Shown one piece after another: positions 55,538 through 64,000 of a stretch of DNA of 64,000 nucleotides. How positions within the stretch are numbered: the first letter of the stretch is position 1; each line of letters begins with the position of its first letter. The position numbers were made by a program, and so were the translations under genes. Source of the stretch: Bacteroidota bacterium (GTDB lineage Bacteria > Bacteroidota > Bacteroidia > Flavobacteriales_D > Crocinitomicaceae). Under the pieces are notes generated by a model. It worked only from the letters and a program-made list of their open reading frames with translations. It ran no database searches and had not been told where the DNA came from. The DNA is taken from contig JASBTZ010000007.1 in the NCBI GenBank assembly GCA_030148165.1, positions 558,001 through 622,000 on the forward strand, given 5' to 3'.

Positions 55538-56143
55538 ATGGCAAGATACAGAGGTCCCAAATCCCGAATTGCACGTCGATTCAGAGATCCGATCTTCGGA
55601 CCTGACAAAGCGTTGGAAAGAAGGAGTTATGGTCCGGGACAACATGGACCAAACAAGAGACGTGGAAAGCAATCAGAATATGCTATCCAGTTAGGAGAAA
55701 AACAAAAAGCGAAGTATACCTATGGTATTCTTGAGCGCCAATTCGCGAACTTGTTCGATAAAGCGTCAAGAATGAAAGGTATTACAGGTGAGAACCTACT
55801 TCAACTTTGTGAATCAAGGTTAGACAATACCGTATTTCGTTTAGGAATTTCTCCAACGCGAAGAGGTGCACGTCAATTGGTTGCTCATAAACACATTACA
55901 GTTAATGGTGAGGTGGTTAACATTCCATCATTTCATGTGAAAGTTGGAGATGTAGTAGGCGTAAGAGAGAAGTCGAAGTCACTTGAAGCTGTGACAAATT
56001 CACTCGCATCGAATACAAACACGTTTGACTGGTTAGATTGGAATCCATCAGCGATGGAAGGAAAAATGGTAGCGGTTCCTAGCCGTGAAATGATTCCTGA
56101 AAACATCAAGGAGCAACTAATCGTCGAATTGTACTCTAAGTAA
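55538..56143 (+). CDS. rpsD: 30S ribosomal protein S4
   Basis: Primary 16S rRNA binder and, in E. coli, repressor of the alpha operon. The 201 residues start [20 protein letters not shown] and lack the N-terminal zinc-binding cysteines. The S4 RNA-binding domain [20 protein letters not shown] and [20 protein letters not shown] follow. Long structured spacers lie on both sides of the gene. Confidence 0.98.
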   Translation: MARYRGPKSRIARRFRDPIFGPDKALERRSYGPGQHGPNKRRGKQSEYAIQLGEKQKAKYTYGILERQFANLFDKASRMKGITGENLLQLCESRLDNTVFRLGISPTRRGARQLVAHKHITVNGEVVNIPSFHVKVGDVVGVREKSKSLEAVTNSLASNTNTFDWLDWNPSAMEGKMVAVPSREMIPENIKEQLIVELYSK

Positions 56144-56167
56144 GAATAGTAATTAATCATATTGGAA

Positions 56168-56221
56168 TCTGGCCAAAGGGTTTTATCGACCTTCTTCAAT
56201 CTTTAAAACCGCGCAACCAGA
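56168..56221 (+). promoter_or_regulatory. Two-step hairpin in the rpsD-rpoA spacer
   Basis: TCTGG pairs with CCAGA (56168-56172 / 56217-56221) and GGTTTTA with TAAAACC (56179-56185 / 56204-56210), separated by a symmetric 6/6 internal loop and capped by an 18-nt loop. All pairs are Watson-Crick. It fills the centre of the 103-nt spacer before rpoA. Confidence 0.58.
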
Positions 56222-56246
56222 GGACAATTAAAAAGAAGAAAAAGTA

Positions 56247-57239
56247 ATGGCAATTTTAGATTTTCAAAAACCGGATAAGGTAATAATGATCCAATCCGAT
56301 GAGCATGAAGGACAGTTTGAATTCCGTCCTTTGGAACCGGGTTATGGTATCACAGTAGGAAACGCGTTAAGAAGAATTTTACTTTCATCATTAGAAGGAT
56401 TTGCAATCGCATCTGTTCGAATCGATGGAGTAGATCATGAGTTCTCTACAATTAAAGGAGTAACGGAAGACGTAACAGAGATCATTTTGAACTTGAAGCA
56501 GGTTCGTTTCAAGCAGCAGATCGAAGGTACAGATTCAGAAACTGTAGTTGTATCGGTAAGTGGGCAAGATCAGCTTACAGCTGGTGATATCGGCAAATAT
56601 ACATCTGCATTTCAAGTGTTAAACCCGGACTTAGTGATCTGCAACATGGAGCCAAGTGTAAAATTGGAGGTTGAATTAAAGATCGTTAAAGGTCGTGGAT
56701 ACTATCCTGCAGAAGAAAATAAAGAGAGCGGAGTTGCTTTCGGAACAATCTTCATGGATTCTATCTTCACACCAATCAAGAACGTTAAGTACGCAGTAGA
56801 AAACTATCGTGTTGAACAGAAAACAGATTACGAAAAATTGATTTTTGATATTACAACAGATGGATCAATTCATCCAAAAGATGCCTTGAAAGAAGCAGCG
56901 AAGATTCTTATTCACCACTTCATGCTATTCTCAGATGAGAGAATTACGCTGGACAGCGAAGTTAAAGCGGAGACAGAAGAATTCGACGAAACTTCTCTTC
57001 ATATGCGTCAACTATTGAAAACAAAGCTTGTTGATATGGATCTTTCCGTACGTGCATTGAATTGTTTGAAGGCTGCAGATGTGGAAACATTGGGAGACCT
57101 TGTTTCATACAACAAGAATGATCTTTTGAAATTCAGAAACTTCGGTAAGAAGTCGTTAACAGAGTTGGAAGACTTGGTTGATAACAAAGGACTTTCATTC
57201 GGAATGAATGTTTCAAAATATAAACTAGATAAAGATTAG
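56247..57239 (+). CDS. rpoA: DNA-directed RNA polymerase subunit alpha
   Basis: Assembly platform of RNA polymerase. Of the 330 residues the N-terminal domain (about 1-230) shows [34 protein letters not shown] and a dimerisation core. The C-terminal domain (about 255-330) includes [20 protein letters not shown] and [13 protein letters not shown], which contact DNA and activators. Length is standard. Confidence 0.98.
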   Translation: MAILDFQKPDKVIMIQSDEHEGQFEFRPLEPGYGITVGNALRRILLSSLEGFAIASVRIDGVDHEFSTIKGVTEDVTEIILNLKQVRFKQQIEGTDSETVVVSVSGQDQLTAGDIGKYTSAFQVLNPDLVICNMEPSVKLEVELKIVKGRGYYPAEENKESGVAFGTIFMDSIFTPIKNVKYAVENYRVEQKTDYEKLIFDITTDGSIHPKDALKEAAKILIHHFMLFSDERITLDSEVKAETEEFDETSLHMRQLLKTKLVDMDLSVRALNCLKAADVETLGDLVSYNKNDLLKFRNFGKKSLTELEDLVDNKGLSFGMNVSKYKLDKD

Positions 57240-57269
57240 TATCGCAATTAGAGTAAAAATGGCGTAATA

Positions 57270-57313
57270 GGTGGCTGAGCTGTAGCGATACCGAAGACAA
57301 GACTCAGTTAACC
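57270..57313 (+). promoter_or_regulatory. Hairpin in the rpoA-rplQ spacer
   Basis: CTGAG (57275-57279) pairs with CTCAG (57303-57307), and an outer GGT pairs with ACC (57270-57272 / 57311-57313). It lies in a 96-nt spacer. Pairing is weaker than in the rpoA leader. Confidence 0.4.
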
Positions 57314-57335
57314 GTTACTTACGAAATTTAAAATT

Positions 57336-58112
57336 ATGAGACACGGTAAGAAATTTAATCACTTAAGCAGAAAAACTGCACACCGTAAGGCGATGTTGTC
57401 AAACATGGCATGTTCACTTATTGAAAACAAGCGTATCAATACGACTGTAGCAAAAGCGAAAGCTTTGCGTGTATATATTGAACCGCTATTGACGAAGTCG
57501 AAAACAGATTCTACGCATTCACGAAGAATGGTATTCCGTTACCTTCAGAATAAAGATGTAGTTGGACAACTATTCAGAGATGTTGCTCCGAAAATTGCTG
57601 ACAGAGAAGGAGGGTACACAAGAATAATTCGTACGGGTTATCGTCTGGGAGATAATGCTGAAATGTGTATTATCGAGCTGGTTGATTTCAACGAATTGTA
57701 TTCAACAGACAAGCCGAAGAAAACGAGAAAGAGATCTCGTCGTGGTGGTGGAGCTAAAGTTGCAGGAGAAACTACAACAGAAGAAACTGTAGTTGAAGAA
57801 GCTGTAGAAGAAACTTCTAACGAGGTTGAAAGCGAAGAAACAGTTGATACTGTAGAGGAAGCAACTACTGAGGAAGTAACAGAAGAGGCACCGGTTGAAG
57901 AAGAAGTGAAAGAAGAAGAGCCTGCTGCTGAAGAGACTCAGGAAGAGCCAACGGCAGAGGCTGAAGTAGAAGCTCCGGCTGAAGAAGAGGTGAAAGAAGA
58001 AGCGCCTGCGGCGGAAGAAAAAGAAGAGGAGCCAGCTGCTGAAGAAAAGTCAGAAGAAGACCCAAAAGCTGAATCTGATGATTCTGAAGAAGAAGAGAAG
58101 AAAGAAGATTAA
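57336..58112 (+). CDS. rplQ: 50S ribosomal protein L17 with long acidic tail
   Basis: Exit-side protein of the large subunit. Residues 1 to about 125 are normal L17: [40 protein letters not shown], and [20 protein letters not shown], then ELVDFN. After a basic [14 protein letters not shown] linker, about 110 residues of Glu/Ala/Thr/Val-rich low-complexity sequence follow, with near-repeats of [13 protein letters not shown]. The total of 258 is about twice the E. coli protein. Bacteroidota L17 often have short tails, but this one is unusually long. Last gene of the ribosomal block; a strong terminator follows. Confidence 0.96.
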   Translation: MRHGKKFNHLSRKTAHRKAMLSNMACSLIENKRINTTVAKAKALRVYIEPLLTKSKTDSTHSRRMVFRYLQNKDVVGQLFRDVAPKIADREGGYTRIIRTGYRLGDNAEMCIIELVDFNELYSTDKPKKTRKRSRRGGGAKVAGETTTEETVVEEAVEETSNEVESEETVDTVEEATTEEVTEEAPVEEEVKEEEPAAEETQEEPTAEAEVEAPAEEEVKEEAPAAEEKEEEPAAEEKSEEDPKAESDDSEEEEKKED

Positions 58113-58130
58113 TTATCTTCACGATAATGG

Positions 58131-58160
58131 AAAGGGCAATGTGATCATTGCCCTTTTTTT
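58131..58160 (+). terminator. Terminator of the ribosomal operon
   Basis: AAAGGGCAATG-TGAT-CATTGCCCTTT is a perfect 11-bp stem with a T run, 18 nt after rplQ. Confidence 0.95.
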
Positions 58161-58197
58161 GTGGAAAACTTTCACTACATCTTTCAAATTGAAATTC

Positions 58198-58205
58198 TAA
58201 CTTTG
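58198..58205 (+). promoter_or_regulatory. -7 element of carA-eno
   Basis: TAACTTTG ends only 10 nt before the first ATG of carA, so the transcript would be nearly leaderless. No proper TTG was found at -33 spacing. Confidence 0.5.
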
Positions 58206-58215
58206 TAAAAATTTT

Positions 58216-60604
<2,389 letters not shown>

Positions 60605-60659
60605 TTGCGATTTGATCGTTAAAAATCACACAAAGTGGCATTTTATTGCACTTTGTTGG

Positions 60660-60736
60660 TAGATTTGTCAAAAAAATTGTCAAAAGACGCAACCTATTAA
60701 GTACTAAAAGCGTTTAGGCATTGACACACAGTCAAT
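60660..60736 (+). promoter_or_regulatory. Promoter-like element with operator-like repeats
   Basis: TAGATTTG (60660-60667) fits the -7 element. A 9-bp direct repeat TTGTCAAAA occurs at 60665-60673 and 60677-60685, a 12-bp period, overlapping it. A perfect inverted repeat ATTGAC-ACACA-GTCAAT is at 60720-60736. An imperfect hairpin (60631-60655) nearer to eno may help end its transcript. Confidence 0.45.
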
Positions 60737-60770
60737 CTATATCTACTTAACTACAAACCAAATAATTGGT

Positions 60771-63401
60771 ATGAAATTGATAACACAAAATTTGATGAAG
60801 ATTACAGGCTTATTTGTTAGTGTTTTGCTAGCTTTTACAGGATTTTCTCAAGGTTCTAATACGGTTACTTTTAATTATACTGGTTCAGTACAATCCTGGA
60901 CCGTACCTAACTGTGTGACCAGCATTGACGTAACTGTTGCTGGTGGACAAGGTGGTATGGGTGGAACTTCTCAGGGTTCACAGGTACCTGGTGGTGCCGG
61001 TACTGTTGTGACAGCTACTATTCCTGTTACACCTGGTCAGGTAATCGATCTTACCGTTGGTGGAGAAGGAAATTGGCCGAGTGGTACTGGCGGATGGCCG
61101 GGTGGAGGTAATGGATGGCCCGGATCATCTACATATGGACCTTCTGGTGGAGGTGGAGGATACTCGGGTATAGAAATAGGTGGAACATGGTATTTGATTG
61201 CTGCCGGTGGTGGCGGTAGCTCTGGTGGAGATAATTACGCTGTCACTGGTGGTGGCGGTGGTTGTTTAGTTGGTCAAAATGGCCCTGGATCTATTTTTAC
61301 AGGATCTGGTGGTGGCGGCGGAACACAAACTGCCGGTGGTGCTGGTGGACCTCCTTGGGGAGGTGGTCAGTGGGGAACTGCTGGAGGATACTTGCAAGGT
61401 GGAACTGGGGGATACTACCCATACGCTTCCGGCGGCGGAGGTGGTGGCGGCTACTACGGTGGTGGCGGCGGAGGTGGTGATAACTGCTGCCCCGGAGCCA
61501 ACGGTGGTGGAGCCGGTGGAGGTGGATCGAGCCTATTACCAGCAGGTGCTGGTTGTACTGCTGCCTCCAATACGAATGGTGACGGTTACATTACCATAAC
61601 ATATATAGGAGGCCTAAATGCTGTAGCTTCAAATACAGGTCCTTACTGTTCAGGTGATGATATTCAACTAAGTTCAGGAGGTGGAGCAACTTATAACTGG
61701 ACAGGTCCTAATGGATATACTTCAACACAGCAAAACCCTGTTATTACTGCATCCACAACTGCAGATGCTGGAACTTATCAAGTAATTGTTACAGATCCAA
61801 ACTGTCCGGGTGCAGATACAGCAACGACTACTGTTGTTGTAAACCCTACACCAACAGCGAATCCAATAGCTGATCAAACCGTTTGTAACGGTTCAAGCAC
61901 AACAGCAGTAACATTCAGTAGTTCAACTCCTGGAACAAGTTATAACTGGACAAATAATAATACGAATATCGGATTGGGTGCTTCAGGAACAGGAAACATT
62001 CCTGCATTTACTGGTACAGCGCCAACAACTACCGAAGTAGGTACAATTACTGTGACTCCAAGTACTGCAACATGTACCGGACCGGATATTACGTTTACAA
62101 TAACGGTAGAGCCGGACCCAACCATTACGGTAAGTAATGACACTACTGTGTGTGAGAACGGAACAGTAACCCTTGTTGCGAATGCAACAGGTGGTGGAGG
62201 AGGTCCTTACACGTATTATTGGGATTTTACCGGTAGTACAGCGCCTACGCAAATAGTTAATCCGGTTGCACCGGGCGGTACTTACAGCGTATACGCAGAG
62301 AGTGGAAATGGTTGTATTTCTGCAACGGAGAGCATTAACGTAACAATGTACCCACCTTTGACAGGTACAATTACACCGGATGACACGATTTGTCCTGGCT
62401 ATCCTACAGATATTACCGCGACGGTTTCAGGTGGTATCGGAACGCCATACAACTTTGTATGGAGTAGCGGTGAGACACAGAATGGTAATAATACAAGCAT
62501 GACTATTTCTGCTAATCCGCCTTCAACACAAAATTATTTTGTAACGATAACAGATCAATGTGAATCAACACCGTTGGTGATGTCAACAAATATTCGAGTT
62601 GCTCCATTACCGGTTCCTTCATACGAAGTGTTGGATCCTGAACAATGTGAACCGGCAGTCTTTACGGTTGTTAATACAACACCTGATTCATTGAGTCAGT
62701 ATGTTTACTGGGCAGTTGATGAAGATTATATCTACATCAATCAGGATACTATTGTAACACCGGCCTTCATGGAAGGAACCTACAATATTCAAATGATTGT
62801 CACAACATATGAAGGTTGCGTAGATTCATTGACCTTCGTGGATGCGCTTGAAGTTAAACCAAGACCGACAGCTTCGTTCACGCATTCACCAAATCCGGTT
62901 CAAATGTTTAACACGGAAGTGTTCTTCGCTAATACCTCTTATCTTGGATATACATATGAATGGTGGTTCGAAGAAGGAATACCGTCTTCGTCAACACAAG
63001 AGAATGTTCACGTACAGTTCCCTGATGGTGAAACAGGTTCATATGAAGTAATTCTTGTTACAACCTCAGAACTTGGTTGTACAGACACGATGATATATCA
63101 ACTAGTGGTGTTCCCAGAAGTTTTGATTTACGCTCCTAACTCGTTCACTCCGGATGGAGATGAGCATAATCAGGACTGGCGTATATTCATGGAAGGGATT
63201 GATGTATTCGATTTCGAGTTACTCATTTTCAATAGATGGGGTGAGATCGTATGGGAATCACACGATATCGAAATCCCATGGGATGGAACATATAATGGTA
63301 AATTTGTAGAATCAGGAACATACACGTGGGTTGTTAGAACCAAGGATATCCTAAATGATGGCAAGTACACGTACACAGGTTCGGTTACCATATTTAAATA
63401 A
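60771..63401 (+). CDS. Glycine-rich, Ig/PKD-repeat T9SS type-B cargo protein
   Basis: A 876-residue surface protein. The signal peptide (residues 1-26) ends FTGFSQ. Residues ~30-280 form a glycine-rich domain: an entry strand FNYTGSVQSWTVPNCVTSID, then long Gly runs (GGGGGGGYYGGGGGGGDN) with Trp/Pro/Tyr interruptions, ended by DGYITITYIGG. This is the layout of ALK-like polyglycine helix domains. Ig/PKD-like repeats cover ~285-780. The type-B C-terminal domain is APNSFTPDGDEHNQDWRIFM, FNRWGEIVWES, WDGTYNGKFVESGTYTWV. Type IX export to the cell surface is expected; no PorP partner gene is adjacent. Confidence 0.86.
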   Translation: MKLITQNLMKITGLFVSVLLAFTGFSQGSNTVTFNYTGSVQSWTVPNCVTSIDVTVAGGQGGMGGTSQGSQVPGGAGTVVTATIPVTPGQVIDLTVGGEGNWPSGTGGWPGGGNGWPGSSTYGPSGGGGGYSGIEIGGTWYLIAAGGGGSSGGDNYAVTGGGGGCLVGQNGPGSIFTGSGGGGGTQTAGGAGGPPWGGGQWGTAGGYLQGGTGGYYPYASGGGGGGGYYGGGGGGGDNCCPGANGGGAGGGGSSLLPAGAGCTAASNTNGDGYITITYIGGLNAVASNTGPYCSGDDIQLSSGGGATYNWTGPNGYTSTQQNPVITASTTADAGTYQVIVTDPNCPGADTATTTVVVNPTPTANPIADQTVCNGSSTTAVTFSSSTPGTSYNWTNNNTNIGLGASGTGNIPAFTGTAPTTTEVGTITVTPSTATCTGPDITFTITVEPDPTITVSNDTTVCENGTVTLVANATGGGGGPYTYYWDFTGSTAPTQIVNPVAPGGTYSVYAESGNGCISATESINVTMYPPLTGTITPDDTICPGYPTDITATVSGGIGTPYNFVWSSGETQNGNNTSMTISANPPSTQNYFVTITDQCESTPLVMSTNIRVAPLPVPSYEVLDPEQCEPAVFTVVNTTPDSLSQYVYWAVDEDYIYINQDTIVTPAFMEGTYNIQMIVTTYEGCVDSLTFVDALEVKPRPTASFTHSPNPVQMFNTEVFFANTSYLGYTYEWWFEEGIPSSSTQENVHVQFPDGETGSYEVILVTTSELGCTDTMIYQLVVFPEVLIYAPNSFTPDGDEHNQDWRIFMEGIDVFDFELLIFNRWGEIVWESHDIEIPWDGTYNGKFVESGTYTWVVRTKDILNDGKYTYTGSVTIFK

Positions 63402-63421
63402 CGGAATTTTATAAAGTAATT

Positions 63422-63457
63422 AAGCGCCCTGACTATATCAGGGCGCTTTTCTTTTTT
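63422..63457 (+). terminator. Terminator of the glycine-rich cargo gene
   Basis: AGCGCCCTGA-CTATA-TCAGGGCGCT, a perfect 10-bp stem, is followed by a T-rich tail that runs into the next promoter element. Confidence 0.93.
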
Positions 63458-63464
63458 AACTTTG
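63457..63464 (+). promoter_or_regulatory. -7 element of hutU
   Basis: TAACTTTG fits TAnnTTTG and lies 16 nt before the hutU start, overlapping the T tract of the preceding terminator. No TTG at -33 spacing. Confidence 0.5.
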
Positions 63465-63480
63465 TGGTAAAATTGATTCC

Positions 63481-64000
63481 ATGGATTTGACTGATTTTCA
63501 CAAAGAAATTTTGGAAGGTGTCCCGGCAGTTATTCCTGCGAAACAGGAATGGGATCCGAACATCAATCACGCCCCTAAAAGAAAACAAATTCTATCACAA
63601 GAGGAGAGAAAACTGGCTTTGCGTAATGCCCTTAGATATTTTCCGAAAGATCAGCACGCAGAGCTCGCAAAGGACTTCATACAGGAACTGGATGATTATG
63701 GTCGTATTTATATGTTGCGATACCGACCAAAACACACGATATATGCGCGACCAATTTCTGAATATCCGGGACAATGTCTACAGGCGAAGGCTATCATGCT
63801 TATGATCCAGAATAATCTGGATTATGCCGTGGCTCAGCATCCGCATGAATTAATAACATATGGAGGAAATGGGGCTGTTTTTCAAAATTGGATTCAATAT
63901 CGTTTAGCCATGAAGTATTTGGCTGAAATGACAGAAGAACAGACACTTGTTATGTACTCGGGGCATCCAATGGGATTATTCCCATCACATAAAGATGCAC
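63481..64000 (+). CDS. hutU: Urocanate hydratase, N-terminal part (3' end outside the window)
   Basis: Converts urocanate to imidazolonepropionate in histidine degradation, using tightly bound NAD+. About 173 residues are present, reading off the right edge. The stretch ELITYGGNGAVFQNWIQYRL, followed by MTEEQTLVMYSGHPMGLFPS, is strongly diagnostic of urocanase. The N-terminus MDLTDFHKEILEGVPAVIPA starts normally and the long-form family in Bacteroidota is about 660-680 residues. The neighbouring hut genes are not in view. Confidence 0.94.
   Translation, partial: MDLTDFHKEILEGVPAVIPAKQEWDPNINHAPKRKQILSQEERKLALRNALRYFPKDQHAELAKDFIQELDDYGRIYMLRYRPKHTIYARPISEYPGQCLQAKAIMLMIQNNLDYAVAQHPHELITYGGNGAVFQNWIQYRLAMKYLAEMTEEQTLVMYSGHPMGLFPSHKDA

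Noticed and set aside
61140-61540. GGT/GGC-rich stretch as a possible tandem repeat or CRISPR-like array
   Set aside because: Periodicity is only that of glycine codons; there are no constant repeats with unique spacers.
61262-61599. Alternative frames in the glycine-rich region (Trp/Arg-rich and Val/Ala-rich)
   Set aside because: They are byproducts of GGT/GGC repeat codons of the real gene.

Overview
The window comes from a member of the Bacteroidota, most likely a marine or freshwater Flavobacteriales (Cryomorphaceae/Crocinitomicaceae-like). The evidence is type IX secretion (T9SS) sorting domains of both A and B type, a PorP/SprF protein, DUF5686 and IPExxxVDY proteins, zinc-free S14 and L36, a lack of clear Shine-Dalgarno sequences, and promoters of the Bacteroidota form TTG-N19..21-TAnnTTTG. 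Genus cannot be settled from sequence alone. No tRNA, rRNA, CRISPR array, insertion sequence, prophage or integrase was seen. This looks like ordinary chromosomal core with some lineage-specific genes.

Layout. 1-2.0 kb: the 3' part of fumC, then a TonB gene on the minus strand. 2.1-9.2 kb: an IPExxxVDY protein with pyruvate kinase, a T9SS type-B cargo next to a PorP/SprF outer-membrane protein, and glycine decarboxylase gcvP. 9.3-16.9 kb: a secreted cupin, a beta-propeller-like T9SS cargo, a YbjQ protein, a 44-residue membrane protein, an alpha/beta hydrolase, an SRAP (HMCES/YedK) DNA-protein crosslink protein, a second T9SS type-A cargo, fabD, and a TonB-plug protein that lacks a barrel. 16.9-28.1 kb: manC and a SprT-like gene, an MlaE/MlaF lipid transporter pair, rmuC with a BamA/TamA-like protein, two small lipoproteins, and a tatC-DUF5686-lptB operon. 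28.3-38.6 kb: recQ, then a ten-gene minus-strand run with many start/stop overlaps: etfB, etfA, bifunctional nuclease, CNT nucleoside transporter, LuxE-like enzyme, short TauE, M20 amidohydrolase, two DUF4230 proteins and a lipoprotein. 38.8-40.1 kb: pdhB and a small lipoprotein.

40.6-58.1 kb is one continuous str-S10-spc-alpha ribosomal block: rpsL, rpsG, fusA, rpsJ through rpmJ, then rpsM, rpsK, rpsD, rpoA, rplQ. It has secY and infA but no tuf, adk or map. It starts from a well-formed promoter at 40507-40536 and ends at a strong terminator at 58131-58160. carA and eno (overlapping), a glycine-rich T9SS type-B cargo and the 5' part of hutU follow.

The most interesting signals are non-coding. 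Most spacers of the spc/alpha region are under 40 nt, but those before rpsH, rpmJ, rpsD, rpoA and rplQ are 61-103 nt and can fold into hairpins, which makes them candidate ribosomal-protein autoregulatory leaders. Several promoters (rpsL, pdhB, a small lipoprotein, gcvP) have a perfect inverted repeat at or just after the -7 element, near the expected 5' end of the mRNA. Protein-level oddities are the plug-only TonB protein, a nucleoside transporter with an exported N-terminal domain, an L17 with a very long acidic tail, and a PorP/SprF protein with a strongly basic tail. I found no clear evidence of a wholly new multi-gene system.
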